This document shows positions 7,678-16,674 of a DNA stretch of 35,374 nucleotides, piece after piece. Under the pieces are notes generated by a model. It was not told where the DNA came from. It was given only the letters and a program-made list of their open reading frames with translations, and did no database searches. A program made the translations under genes and the position numbers. Source of the stretch: DG-33 sp964345105 (GTDB taxonomy: Archaea; Hadarchaeota; Hadarchaeia; Hadarchaeales; Hadarchaeaceae); the NCBI GenBank assembly GCA_964345105.1, contig CAYFPZ010000045.1, forward strand, positions 1 to 35,374. Reading direction: 5' to 3'. Position 1 is the stretch's first letter. Every line of letters begins with the position of its first letter.

Positions 7678-8864
7678 CACTTCTCAACCTCTACAAATAT
7701 CGCATCCAACACCTCTATTAAGCGATCGATGTGTTTTCGCTCGACTATCAGTGGTGGCACGAACCTCAAAACTTTATCGGCAGTGCAGTTTATCAGGAGA
7801 CCCCGCTCTCTAGCTTTGACTACTGCAGCATCGGCAATTTGTTTGGTGGAGAGTTCCATCGCAAGCATTAGCCCGAGCCCTCGCACCTCTTGCACGCACT
7901 CGTTTTTATCTGCAATTTCATTCAAGCGTTTTTTGAGGTACTCGCCAATTTTCGTTGCTCGCTGAGGGAGCTTTAACTTCATCATAGTATTTATTACGCT
8001 TTTTGCAGCTGCACATGCTAAAGGGTTACCACCGAAGGTTGAAGCATGATCACTTGGCGAGAACGATTTCATCACCTCAGCTCTAGCGCCGAGGCACCCG
8101 ATTGGAAAACCGCCGCCGAGCGCCTTCGCCATGGTGAGTTCGTCAGGTTCCACACTCCAGTGCTCGCACGCGAACCATTTGCCCGTGCGCCCCATCCCAG
8201 TTTGGACCTCATCGCAGATTAAGAGTACCCCATGCTCATCGCATAGCTTTCGTAGTCCTGGCAGGTAATCGTTGGATGGCACGTTTACGCCACCCTCGCC
8301 CTGAATCGCTTCTACGATTACAGCAGCCGTTTGCTCGCCCATCGCTCGCTCTACGGCAGCAAGGTCGTTGAAGGGCACGAAATCGAAGATTTTTGGGATG
8401 AGGGCCTTAAATGGCTCACGATAACTGGATTTCCATGTAGCGCCAACGCTAGCTGCCGTCCTGCCGTGAAAGGAGCCATGCATAGCGATGATACGCTGAC
8501 GTTTGGTGTGTTTGATCGCGAGCTTAAATGTACCCTCGATAGCTTCTGCGCCAGAGTTGCAGAAGAAGAACTTGTTGATACTTTTTGGAACGACGCGTGC
8601 GAGTAATGCCGCTAGCTCCGCTTGTTGTTGGATGTAATAAAGATTTGAGGTGTGCATTAACTTCTTCGCCTGAGTGGAGATCGCCTTGACAAGCGCTGGG
8701 TGGCAGTGTCCTAAAGAGCAGACCGCTATCCCCCCCACGAAATCTAAGTAACGCTTTCCCTGAATGTCCTCGACGAACATTCCCCGGCCCTTTACAATTG
8801 CCAAAGGTTGGCGTCGGTAGGTACTCGCAATGTAGCGCTCATCGAGTTCTTTGATGCGCTGCAT
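7677..8864 (-). CDS. argD: Acetylornithine aminotransferase
   Basis: The 395-aa class III PLP aminotransferase has the phosphate-binding SGAEA segment near residue 104, the cofactor Asp in ICDEVQTG (D218) and the Schiff-base lysine in AKALGGGFPIG (K247). It makes N-acetylornithine from N-acetylglutamate semialdehyde. LysW-dependent lysine enzymes are close homologues, but no LysW or LysX gene is present, and argJ, argB and argC neighbours support the arginine role. Its ATG directly follows the argB stop (TAAATG). Confidence 0.93.
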   Translation of the reverse strand: MQRIKELDERYIASTYRRQPLAIVKGRGMFVEDIQGKRYLDFVGGIAVCSLGHCHPALVKAISTQAKKLMHTSNLYYIQQQAELAALLARVVPKSINKFFFCNSGAEAIEGTFKLAIKHTKRQRIIAMHGSFHGRTAASVGATWKSSYREPFKALIPKIFDFVPFNDLAAVERAMGEQTAAVIVEAIQGEGGVNVPSNDYLPGLRKLCDEHGVLLICDEVQTGMGRTGKWFACEHWSVEPDELTMAKALGGGFPIGCLGARAEVMKSFSPSDHASTFGGNPLACAAAKSVINTMMKLKLPQRATKIGEYLKKRLNEIADKNECVQEVRGLGLMLAMELSTKQIADAAVVKARERGLLINCTADKVLRFVPPLIVERKHIDRLIEVLDAIFVEVEK

Positions 8865-9749
8865 TTACTTGCCCCGTTCGATCATCGTGCCTATACCGCG
8901 CTCGGTTAAAATCTCAAGCAAAAGCACGTGGGGAGCTGTGCCGCAGATGATGTGAGCGCGCTCCACGCTCCCCTGCACGGCCCTCAGGCAGGCCTCAATC
9001 TTTGGAATCATACCCTTCTTTATGACTCCTTCTTGAATGAGCTTCTGTGTTTCCTCAGCAGTTAGCTGCGAGATGAGTGTTTTTTCATCCTTAGGGTCAC
9101 GCATTACACCTATAACATCAGTAAGCAGAATTAGCTTTTTCGCACGCATAGCGTCTGCGAGCTCGGCAGCCACGACGTCGGCATTGATGTTCAGACTGCG
9201 TCCGTCTGCATCTATGCCTATCGGAGCGATCACCGGGATGTATCCTGTGCCAACGAGGTAGTTTATGACGGTTGGGTTTATCTGCTCGACTTCACCAACC
9301 AACCCAAGATCTACTTCGACCTCTCGCCCCTTGCTAGTCGTGGTCTTGTAGAGGAGTTTGTGAGCGCGAATGAAATTTCCGTCCATACCTGAGATACCAA
9401 CCGCGCGCCCTCCATGCTTGTTTACCCCCAGCACGATTTCCTTGTTGATTTTTCCCGCGAGCTGCTCATGCAGGATCTCCATCGTCTTCTCGTCGGTCAC
9501 GCGCAGCCCTTCGACAAACTTTGGCTTCTTTCCCAGTTTGCGCATCTCCTCACTTACCTCAGGCCCGCCGCCGTGCACGATCACTATCTTCATGCCAACG
9601 TAGCTTAGGAGCACGATGTCGCGGAGCATGGCATCGAGCAGTTTTTCTTTTCCCATCACACTTCCGCCAAGCTTGATAACTATCGTCTTGCCGTGAAATT
9701 CTTGGATATAGGGCAAGGCCTCAAGCAATATCGTTGCGCGGTCTTGCAT
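8865..9749 (-). CDS. argB: Acetylglutamate kinase
   Basis: The 294-aa amino-acid kinase phosphorylates N-acetylglutamate. It has IVIKLGGS for ATP phosphates, IVHGGGPEVSEEM and LRVTDEKTMEI for substrate, and LNINADVVAAELADAM. The KKGMIPKIEACLRAV segment near residue 240 together with an N-terminal helix of about 20 residues resembles the arginine-inhibited hexameric class, so feedback inhibition is plausible. A GGTGA Shine-Dalgarno sequence lies before the ATG. A 55-nt gap separates it from argJ; a weak TATA-like CTTTAAGA is present there. Confidence 0.94.
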   Translation of the reverse strand: MQDRATILLEALPYIQEFHGKTIVIKLGGSVMGKEKLLDAMLRDIVLLSYVGMKIVIVHGGGPEVSEEMRKLGKKPKFVEGLRVTDEKTMEILHEQLAGKINKEIVLGVNKHGGRAVGISGMDGNFIRAHKLLYKTTTSKGREVEVDLGLVGEVEQINPTVINYLVGTGYIPVIAPIGIDADGRSLNINADVVAAELADAMRAKKLILLTDVIGVMRDPKDEKTLISQLTAEETQKLIQEGVIKKGMIPKIEACLRAVQGSVERAHIICGTAPHVLLLEILTERGIGTMIERGK

Positions 9750-9804
9750 TTTTTCACCACTAAGTTGATTTCATTAAATTACATGTTCTTAAAGATAATC
9801 CAAA

Positions 9805-11037
9805 CTAGGTGGTATATTTCGAGTTGATGCGTACATAATCATAAGTTAGATCGCATCCCCAAGCGGTAGCGCATGCTTTTCCCGCGGCGAGGTCGGCATG
9901 GATTTCGATTTCTTTGCTGCGCATGATGTCACGCGCCCGCTTGAACGCCCGCTTTGCTTTAGTTTTGCCGCGCACGACTAAGTCAACGCGCCCCCGATCG
10001 CTGACTAGCTCCAAACTCAGTTTTGATGGGTCAAAAGATGCTCCCGAATAACCGAGGGCAGCGATTATACGACCGTAGTTGGGGTCGCGTCCGAAGATAG
10101 CAGCCTTGATTAAATTCGATCCCGCAATCGCAAGGGCGGCGCGGCGGGCATCCTCCCGGTTACGGGCGTTTTTAATTTGGACCTCGATTAAATGCGATGC
10201 GCCCTCTGCATCTTTGGCAATCATCCACGCAAGTTCAGTGAGCACATAATCGAGCCCGGCCTGAAACTTTTTATCTTGGCGCTTGAGCGTGATCGGGCGA
10301 TTTTTTGCGCGCCCGTTCGCGAGTATAAGCACCATATCATTGGTGCTGGTTTCATTGTCGATGTTAATCATGTTGAAACTCTGATCGGCTGAGTTTTGGA
10401 GTGCGGCCCGGAGTGCTACAGGGTTCACCACGGCGTCGGTGACGATAAATGCGAGCATGGTTGCGGTTTGTAGATTTGGGTGAATCATACCGGCGCCTTT
10501 TGTCATACCCGCGATAGTTACAGGGGTCCCATCCTCGAGGTCGACTCGAATGGCGATTTCCTTGGGTTTGGTGTCAGTGGTCATGATTGCCTTGGCTGCG
10601 CTCAGGCTTGCCTCGCGTGAATTCGAGAGTTCCTCGACGGCCGCACGGATTCCAGTCTCGATTCTCCGCATGGGCAAGCGTAAGCCTATTAGGCCCGTCG
10701 ATGCAACGGCGACATCACGGGTGCGGAGTTTCAGCAGGCGCGCCACAAGGCGAGCCATCCGAAGCGCGTCCTGCAACCCCCGCTTACCTGTGTACGCGTT
10801 CGCGCTCCCCGAATTCACGACCATCGCTGCGAGCTCGCCGTTCTTCACGTGTTTCATTGTCACGAGCACCGGGGCGCCCTTCACTAAATTTGTGGTGAAG
10901 ACCCCCGCGGCTGTAACTGGCCCATCTTCACTTGCGAGTAACATCATGTCAAGTCCGCGGCGCTTGATTCCCGCTCGTACACCAGCTGCTAGGAATCCAG
11001 GGACTGTTGTCACACCGCCCTCGAGCACAGTGATCAT
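9805..11037 (-). CDS. argJ: Glutamate N-acetyltransferase / ornithine acetyltransferase
   Basis: The 410-aa protein recycles the acetyl group from acetylornithine to glutamate. It has the autoprocessing site KGAGMIHPN-ATMLAF with cleavage expected between A192 and T193, the new N-terminal Thr being the nucleophile. Other motifs are VVNSGSANA and GRDPNYGRI. With no argE or argA in the cluster, the cyclic acetyl route is used. Whether it also takes acetyl-CoA (bifunctional type) cannot be read from sequence. It begins the argJ-argB-argD-argF-regulator group, 79 nt after argC. Confidence 0.94.
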   Translation of the reverse strand: MITVLEGGVTTVPGFLAAGVRAGIKRRGLDMMLLASEDGPVTAAGVFTTNLVKGAPVLVTMKHVKNGELAAMVVNSGSANAYTGKRGLQDALRMARLVARLLKLRTRDVAVASTGLIGLRLPMRRIETGIRAAVEELSNSREASLSAAKAIMTTDTKPKEIAIRVDLEDGTPVTIAGMTKGAGMIHPNLQTATMLAFIVTDAVVNPVALRAALQNSADQSFNMINIDNETSTNDMVLILANGRAKNRPITLKRQDKKFQAGLDYVLTELAWMIAKDAEGASHLIEVQIKNARNREDARRAALAIAGSNLIKAAIFGRDPNYGRIIAALGYSGASFDPSKLSLELVSDRGRVDLVVRGKTKAKRAFKRARDIMRSKEIEIHADLAAGKACATAWGCDLTYDYVRINSKYTT

Positions 11038-11116
11038 GCAAGCACCAATAAAGTGAGTGCGAGGACGACTTTAATCTTTTCGAGCTAGAATCTTTTGGCT
11101 TCATTCATAGGGGCCG

Positions 11117-12145
11117 TCATGGTCGCAACGCTGGAACCTCTAATCCTTTTGTTTCATCAAATCCGAACATCAAGTTCATGTTTTGAATAGCCTGTCCCGA
11201 GGCGCCCTTAACGAGATTGTCGATGGCCGAAACTACGACAAGTCGATTGCCTGCTGCATCAAGTTCGAATCCAATGTCGCAGTAGTTTGATCCAACCACG
11301 AAGTTTACCTGCGGTAGTTCCTCAATTACCCGCACGAAGGGCTCGCTGGCGTAGAACTTTCGGTAGAGGTCAAGTAATGATTTTTTACTAACCGATTTTT
11401 TCAGGAAGACATGTGCTGTCGAGAGGATTCCTCGCACGATTGAGATGAGATGAGGTGTGAAGTGGGCTTTGACATTTCCTCCGGCCAGCTTGCTCAGCTC
11501 TTGGTCGATTTCAGGGGCGTGGCGGTGGGTGGTCGCGGCGTAAGCTCGAATGTTTGCGCATACGAGGGGGTGATGGGTCACTTCGCTAAGTGTGGCACCC
11601 GCACCCGAGGTTCCAGTCTTAGCGTCGATTACGATGTGGTCGAGGTCAATTAGGCGTTGTTTGACTAGCGGTGCCAAGCTAAGAATTGCGGCTGTCGGGT
11701 AGCACCCCGGATTTGCGACGAGGCGTGCACGCTTGATCTTCGCGCGGTGAAGCTCAGGTATCCCATAAACTCCTTTGACCATTGGACTCTCGTGCTTGGT
11801 GTAGAATCGCTCATACACTTTTACGTCATCGAATCGGTAGTCCGCGCTGAGGTCGATTATCTTCGTTTTCCCCTTGAGCAACTTTGGCACAAATTTCATT
11901 GCGACACGGTGGGGGGTAGCTACGAAGACGACATCAGCCTGCTTTCCGATTTTCACGTAGTTGGGTTTCACTATCTTCAGATTAACTATTTCACGAAGGT
12001 TTGGATGGATCTCGCCCACAAGTTTCCCGACGTTTTGGATGTCGTAGGCTCCAATGAGATTTACCTCGGGGTGGCCGGCGAGCAACCTGAAGAGTTCCAC
12101 GCCAGTGTAGCCTGATGCTCCGACTACCGCAGCCGTGACCTTCAT
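11117..12145 (-). CDS. argC: N-acetyl-gamma-glutamyl-phosphate reductase
   Basis: The 342-aa dehydrogenase has an N-terminal NADP-binding GASGYTGVEL and the catalytic cysteine C148 in VANPGCYPTAAIL. It reduces acetylglutamyl phosphate to the semialdehyde. The start overlaps the argH stop by four bases (ATGA), so it is coupled to argH. As with argD, a LysW-pathway role is possible in family terms, but the neighbours argue for arginine. Confidence 0.94.
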   Translation of the reverse strand: MKVTAAVVGASGYTGVELFRLLAGHPEVNLIGAYDIQNVGKLVGEIHPNLREIVNLKIVKPNYVKIGKQADVVFVATPHRVAMKFVPKLLKGKTKIIDLSADYRFDDVKVYERFYTKHESPMVKGVYGIPELHRAKIKRARLVANPGCYPTAAILSLAPLVKQRLIDLDHIVIDAKTGTSGAGATLSEVTHHPLVCANIRAYAATTHRHAPEIDQELSKLAGGNVKAHFTPHLISIVRGILSTAHVFLKKSVSKKSLLDLYRKFYASEPFVRVIEELPQVNFVVGSNYCDIGFELDAAGNRLVVVSAIDNLVKGASGQAIQNMNLMFGFDETKGLEVPALRP

Positions 12146-13620
12146 CGCGAACGCCTCTTGGCCTCCTTCAATAACTTTACCTCTGCTTTTGTAATTGCTC
12201 GCCTTCGGGTGCGCGTAAGCTTTGCGCGGTATTTTGCTTCTCGTTTCACTAACTTGAGTTGATTTTTAACAGCTTTTGGCGCGGGGCCACCGGGCAGCTT
12301 TCGGGCAGCGATGCATTTGTTGAGGTCGAGAGCTTCTCTCAGCTCCTCGGGCGTTAGTTGAACCTCCTTATCGAGAATTTCCTTCGACGCTGTCTGCAGA
12401 TCTTCTATTTTCAGCTCTCCTGGAGCTCGACCCTCCTTGATTGCGTGGGCAATCAGTCTTCCAACGATTGCGTGGGCATCCCTGAAGGCCAACCCCTTCC
12501 ACACAAGCGCATCGGCAAGTTCGGTCGCGGTCGCGAATCCCCCTTCAGCCCGCATGCGCATGAGCTCTCGATTTGGCTCGGCTGCGCTGATTAGTTTTGC
12601 TATCACTTCCGTGCCATCCCTCACCTCGTCGACGGAGTTCCACAGTGAGGGCGTTAGATCCTGAAGGTCGAGGTTATAAGATTGGGGGATGGCCTTCATC
12701 ACCGCAAAGGCCCCTGAGAGGTTCCCGAAAACACGCCCAGCCTTTGCGCGCGCGAGTTCGGCTACGACTGGGTTTTTCTTCTGAGGCATGGCGCTGCTTG
12801 TCGCCGCGAATTCCTCGGGCAATTCGATGAGGTTGAATTCCGCTGAACTCCAGAGCACGAGCTCCTCGGCCAGCCTGCTAAGGTTAGCCATTGCGATTGC
12901 TAGGGCACTCATGGCCTGCAGGGCGAAATCGCGTGAACTGACGGCGTCCATGGTGTTATCGTCGATGCGCTTAAAACCCAACATGTGTGCCACCCGCAAA
13001 CGATCGATGGGGAAGCTCGTCCCCGCGAGTGCGCAGGCCCCCATCGGGCATGAGTTCGTGACATCGTAGGCTTGTTCGATGCGCTCGACATCACGGAGAA
13101 AGGCGAAAGCATAGGCGGTGAGGTGGTGCGCGAAGGTGGTGGGTTGAGCCACTTGGAGGTGGGTGTAGCCAGGCATTATCGTATCAATATTTTTTTCGGC
13201 GAGTGCAATCAATGTACTCACTAGTTCGAGCAGCCTCTCCTCAACATCAAGCAGGTTCTTGCGCAGGGTCAAACGGATCGCCGTGGCAACCTGGTCGTTG
13301 CGGCTCTTCGCAGTATTGAGCTTGCCTCCAACTTCTTCGCTCGTCGCTTTGGTCACGAAATCCTCAACTGCCATGTGGATGTCCTCGAGCTCTGGGCGAC
13401 GATCCAACCCACCAACGCCTTGCTCATGGAGCTTGTAGAGCGCCTGGAGGATGGTGGCCGCGTTTGCGCCGTCGATAATCCTGCGCTCAGCGAGCATAAT
13501 TGTGTGAGCTATGTTAATTTGCACGACCGAGTAGAAAATCCGAGCATCAGCTTCCATCGAGGAGATATACTCGCTAGCCAGAGGGTCCATTTCTCGCTCA
13601 AAGCGTCCCCGGCGAATCAC
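12142..13620 (-). CDS. argH: Argininosuccinate lyase
   Basis: The 492-aa fumarase-superfamily enzyme cleaves argininosuccinate to arginine and fumarate. It has GYTHLQ with the catalytic His (H154) and the mobile signature loop SSAMPQKKNP (275-284). The start is a GTG overlapping the argG stop by four bases (GTGA). A highly basic tail of about 35 residues after LPGGPAPKAV exceeds the usual length (about 460 aa) and looks lineage-specific. Confidence 0.94.
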   Translation of the reverse strand: MIRRGRFEREMDPLASEYISSMEADARIFYSVVQINIAHTIMLAERRIIDGANAATILQALYKLHEQGVGGLDRRPELEDIHMAVEDFVTKATSEEVGGKLNTAKSRNDQVATAIRLTLRKNLLDVEERLLELVSTLIALAEKNIDTIMPGYTHLQVAQPTTFAHHLTAYAFAFLRDVERIEQAYDVTNSCPMGACALAGTSFPIDRLRVAHMLGFKRIDDNTMDAVSSRDFALQAMSALAIAMANLSRLAEELVLWSSAEFNLIELPEEFAATSSAMPQKKNPVVAELARAKAGRVFGNLSGAFAVMKAIPQSYNLDLQDLTPSLWNSVDEVRDGTEVIAKLISAAEPNRELMRMRAEGGFATATELADALVWKGLAFRDAHAIVGRLIAHAIKEGRAPGELKIEDLQTASKEILDKEVQLTPEELREALDLNKCIAARKLPGGPAPKAVKNQLKLVKREAKYRAKLTRTRRRAITKAEVKLLKEAKRRSR

Positions 13621-14801
13621 TTAATCCCCTTCCGCTTGTGTAGGATCTTGCTCTGAAGTGCATGGAATTTGGTCACCCCTATTGCATCGCGCTGGTCGAA
13701 ACCGTAGCGCTCAAATGAAACAAGCCCCTTGTCGTAGAGGGAGTAAGTCGAGCTGCGGGCCACAACGCGTGAGTTGCCGCGGTTGAGTTCAACCTTTACC
13801 TTGCCAGTAACTCTTTTTTGCGTGCTATCGATAAAGGCATCCAAGTCTTCGCGTAGAGAGTCGAACCATAGCCCACTGTACGCTAGGTCCGCCCAAGTTT
13901 GGTCGACTAACTGCTTAAATGCCAGCTCCTTTTTTGTCAGCACGAGTTGCTCAAGCGCTCGATGGGCTTGGATTAGGACAATCGCCGCCGGTGCTTCATA
14001 GTTCTCCCGCGCCTTCAGCCCGAGGATTCGATCTTCGATGAGTTCGATTCTGCCGACGCCATACTCTCCGGCTATCTTGTTTAGTTTGGTTATGAGTTGG
14101 ATACCGTCCATGCGCTTTTTATCGATAGCAATCGGTACACCTTTCTTGAACTCGATTTCAACGATTCGCGGTTTCGGGGGAGCTTTTTCGGGTGGGCGGG
14201 TCCACACGTAAATCTCTTCAGGTGGAGCATGTGCGGGGTCTTCGAGCACACCTCCCTCAATGGAGCGTCCTAAGAGGTTTTCATCGATGCTGTAGGACTT
14301 ACCTGCTTTTGTAAGGGGGATTTTCTTCTTCTGCGCATACTTGAGCTCCCACTTTCGGTCAAGGTTAAGTTCTCGAATTGGTGCAATGATTTTGAGTTCG
14401 GGAGCCTTGATCGCAATGGTTGTATCGAAACGAAACTGGTCGTTTCCTTTACCTGTACAACCGTGCGCCACGGCATCGACCTTTTCTTTACGCGCGACTT
14501 CAACGAGTTTGCTCGCGATTGGATAACGGGCGAGAGCTGTAGAAAGGGGATAGCCCTCGTAGAGCCCGTTCGCCTTGATGCTGCGGAAGATATACTCTTC
14601 GACGAATTCTTTGCGCGCGTCGACGTGAACGTGCTTGATAACACCCAACTGCTTCGCCTTCACTGCTATTTCCTTTAGCTCTTTGGGATCCTGCCCGACA
14701 TCAACGGAAATTGTGATGACATCGGCCTTGTACTTATCCTGAAGTAAACGGACCGCGACGCTAGTATCCAGTCCTCCACTGTATGCGAGCACGACTTTCA
14801 T
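13617..14801 (-). CDS. argG: Argininosuccinate synthase
   Basis: The 394-aa protein joins citrulline and aspartate using ATP. The PP-loop is at residues 5-13 (LAYSGGLDT), followed by DVGQD and an AHGCTGKGNDQ motif. It heads the argG-argH-argC operon. A TATA-like CCTTTTATGC at 14831-14840 lies about 34 bp upstream of the ATG, and GGTGAGG precedes it. Divergent from the ubiquitin-like gene at 14972. Confidence 0.95.
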   Translation of the reverse strand: MKVVLAYSGGLDTSVAVRLLQDKYKADVITISVDVGQDPKELKEIAVKAKQLGVIKHVHVDARKEFVEEYIFRSIKANGLYEGYPLSTALARYPIASKLVEVARKEKVDAVAHGCTGKGNDQFRFDTTIAIKAPELKIIAPIRELNLDRKWELKYAQKKKIPLTKAGKSYSIDENLLGRSIEGGVLEDPAHAPPEEIYVWTRPPEKAPPKPRIVEIEFKKGVPIAIDKKRMDGIQLITKLNKIAGEYGVGRIELIEDRILGLKARENYEAPAAIVLIQAHRALEQLVLTKKELAFKQLVDQTWADLAYSGLWFDSLREDLDAFIDSTQKRVTGKVKVELNRGNSRVVARSSTYSLYDKGLVSFERYGFDQRDAIGVTKFHALQSKILHKRKGIK

Positions 14802-14829
14802 TTCCTCACCACTTGTTGTTTACGAAGTT

Positions 14830-14840
14830 GGCATAAAAGG
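14830..14840 (-). promoter_or_regulatory. Probable TATA box of the argGHC operon
   Basis: On the minus strand this reads CCTTTTATGCC, about 34 bp before the argG ATG, leaving a leader of about 8 nt that contains part of a Shine-Dalgarno sequence. Spacing fits; the match to the consensus is moderate. Confidence 0.35.
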
Positions 14841-14971
14841 TTTGAGGTATTTTGGGCCGAATGCGGGGAGGGCAACGTATTTATTAGGCTTTGTCTCCGA
14901 AAACCTTTTAGCGTTCGTCCTCCATCGCTACAGTTGAGCCTTCGGGTGTGGAAATAGCGAGGATTGTATAG

Positions 14972-15256
14972 ATGGAAGTGGTAGTCAAGTTGCACGGTGA
15001 GCTGCGCGAGAAGGCTGGCGCCGACACGATAAAAGTTTCGATTGGTGATGACGAGACCGTCGACACCTTGTTCATGAAGCTCGGCCGACGTCACCCCCGA
15101 GTGGTCGAAATGATCCTTAACCCGACAACGGGGGAGCTTCAGGAGAATTTCAACATCCTGCTCAACGGCCGAAGGATTCAGCATATCCGCGGAATTCACA
15201 CGAAGCTCAAGCATAAGGACGAGGTCGCGATTTTTCCGCCCGGCGCAAGCGACTAG
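14972..15256 (+). CDS. Ubiquitin-like MoaD/ThiS family protein lacking a C-terminal Gly-Gly
   Basis: The 94-aa beta-grasp protein has the MoaD/ThiS/SAMP layout: a first strand (MEVVVKLHGELRE), the helix region DTLFMKLGRRHP, FNILLNGRRI, and a C-terminal KDEVAIFPPGASD. Active family members end in Gly-Gly, which an E1-like enzyme adenylates and then thiocarboxylates or conjugates. Here the end is GASD, so canonical activation is impossible unless four residues are changed or trimmed. The rest of the fold looks intact and close to the Ubl at 31332. It stands alone between argG and arsR and ends in TAG. A structural or regulatory role is possible. Confidence 0.8.
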   Translation: MEVVVKLHGELREKAGADTIKVSIGDDETVDTLFMKLGRRHPRVVEMILNPTTGELQENFNILLNGRRIQHIRGIHTKLKHKDEVAIFPPGASD

Positions 15257-15268
15257 CGCTGAAACGCT

Positions 15269-15544
15269 TTAGCAGAGTCTCTTGGATAGTTCCTTGACAT
15301 CGACTAAGAATCCCAAAATCGAAGGGTCCGAAAGTCGGTACATTATCTTTTTTCCCTCGCGCCGTCTATCGATGAGGCCGCACTTACGCAGGGCCTGCAG
15401 GTGGTGTGATATCAACGATTGCTCTTTGTCGAGCTCGTCCATAATCTCGCATACGCAACGTTCGCCGTTTTTTAATGTCAGGAGTATCTGAAATCTCGTT
15501 TCATCCGCCACGCATTTGAGTAGTCGAAGTTGCTCATCAGTCAA
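15269..15544 (-). CDS. arsR: ArsR-family arsenic-responsive repressor
   Basis: The 91-aa winged-helix protein contains CVCEIMDEL, the alpha-3 As(III) site motif of ArsR (two cysteines), then the recognition helix DKEQSLISHHLQALRKCGLI. It has an additional Cys at the C-terminus. It starts with TTG two bases after the acr3 stop, behind a GGGTGAG Shine-Dalgarno sequence. It is predicted to bind the palindrome at 16609-16628 and repress acr3-arsR until arsenite or antimonite binds. Confidence 0.88.
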   Translation of the reverse strand: MTDEQLRLLKCVADETRFQILLTLKNGERCVCEIMDELDKEQSLISHHLQALRKCGLIDRRREGKKIMYRLSDPSILGFLVDVKELSKRLC

Positions 15545-15546
15545 TT

Positions 15547-16593
15547 TTACTCACCCCCACTTTTCGGGAACCAATACTGGGTTCGAAGGCATATTTTCAC
15601 CAGTGTGAGCATGATGGGAACCTCAATCAGCACCCCCACCACAGTCGCGAGCGCGGCTCCAGAGTTGAGGCCAAAGAGCACCGTCGCCACAGCAATCGCA
15701 ACTTCGAAATGGTTGCTCGCGCCTATCTGCGATGTGGGAGCAGCATCCTCGTAGGTCAGCCCTCCTGCTTTGGATATACCATAGCTCACCCAAAATATCA
15801 GGAAAGTCTGAATCATCAGGGGCAGAGCGATCATCGCTATGACCAGTGGTTGTTGAAGTATTACATCCCCCTGCAGGCTGAATAGCACCACGAGTGTGAT
15901 GAGAAGGGCGGTGATCGAGACGTAGTGGAGGCGGGAGGAGAAACCGTCGAACCACTCGCGCCCTTTCCTTCGCAGAAGCTCCCTCCTCGAGAAGTAGCCC
16001 GCCACCAGCGGTAGCCCGACGTAAACTCCGACGGAAAACGCGATTGTAATCCACGGAACCGGAATCTGCGCGACGCCAAGCAAAAATCCTCCGAGGGGCG
16101 CATAGAGTGCTAGCATAATCAGAGAGTTTATGGCGACCATAACCAGAGTGTGCCCCATATTGCCTCGGGAGAGATAGCTCCAGACCAGCACCATCGCAGT
16201 ACATGGTGCAACACCTAAGAGTATCATTCCCGCCGCGTACTCTGAGGCCATCTGAGGAGTTATGAACTGGGCCCAAATCACTGACATGAAGAGCCAAGCG
16301 AATAAGGCCATGGTGAAAGGCTTGATTAGCCAGTTCACGAACAGCGTTATCCCGACGGGTTTTGGGGTTTTTCCCGCTTGGATTACTTTTCTGAAGTCGA
16401 TCTGGACCATTATCGGATAAATCATGAAGAAAAGGCAAATCGCAATCGGGATTGAAACGTTGGCGTACTGGATATTGCTGAGCGTCTGAGCTAACCCGGG
16501 AAGGAACCTACCTAGGACTATCCCAGCAATTATGCAGACTATGACCCAGACTGTAAGGTATTTCTCGAATACGCCCAACTTTCGCTCGACCAT
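15547..16593 (-). CDS. acr3: Arsenite efflux permease Acr3
   Basis: A ten-helix transporter of about 348 aa in the ACR3/BART family. The conserved cysteine lies in GVAPCTAMVLVWSYL, and the following NHFEVAIAVATVLFG helix is typical. It exports arsenite across the cell membrane. An ATG at 16626 is also in frame, but it lies inside the operator and upstream of the predicted transcription start, so ATG 16593 is preferred. It forms an operon with arsR; the companion arsC homologue is at 23433. Confidence 0.92.
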   Translation of the reverse strand: MVERKLGVFEKYLTVWVIVCIIAGIVLGRFLPGLAQTLSNIQYANVSIPIAICLFFMIYPIMVQIDFRKVIQAGKTPKPVGITLFVNWLIKPFTMALFAWLFMSVIWAQFITPQMASEYAAGMILLGVAPCTAMVLVWSYLSRGNMGHTLVMVAINSLIMLALYAPLGGFLLGVAQIPVPWITIAFSVGVYVGLPLVAGYFSRRELLRRKGREWFDGFSSRLHYVSITALLITLVVLFSLQGDVILQQPLVIAMIALPLMIQTFLIFWVSYGISKAGGLTYEDAAPTSQIGASNHFEVAIAVATVLFGLNSGAALATVVGVLIEVPIMLTLVKICLRTQYWFPKSGGE

Positions 16594-16608
16594 ATTTTCG
16601 CCTGCTAA

Positions 16609-16628
16609 ATATGAATATACATTCATAT
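16609..16628. promoter_or_regulatory. ArsR operator palindrome over the acr3 promoter
   Basis: ATATGAATATACATTCATAT is a 20-bp inverted repeat with nine of ten base pairs matching. Its core TGAA-N6-TTCA is the known ArsR/SmtB operator form. It overlaps the acr3 TATA-like AATTTATATG (minus strand, up to about 16632) and the first possible acr3 ATG, a position suited to repression. It also sits about 50 bp upstream of the divergent engB start. Confidence 0.8.
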
Positions 16629-16674
16629 AAATTGCTACTATAGTTTAGTTGCCATAGTGGTAATCGGGGAATAG

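Noticed and set aside
7677..12145. LysW-type lysine biosynthesis instead of arginine
   Set aside because: No LysW, LysX or alpha-aminoadipate genes; argF, argG, argH and argJ are present.
14798..15214. 138-aa minus-strand frame opposite the Ubl
   Set aside because: It overlaps the Ubl gene and the argG promoter, and has no recognisable features.
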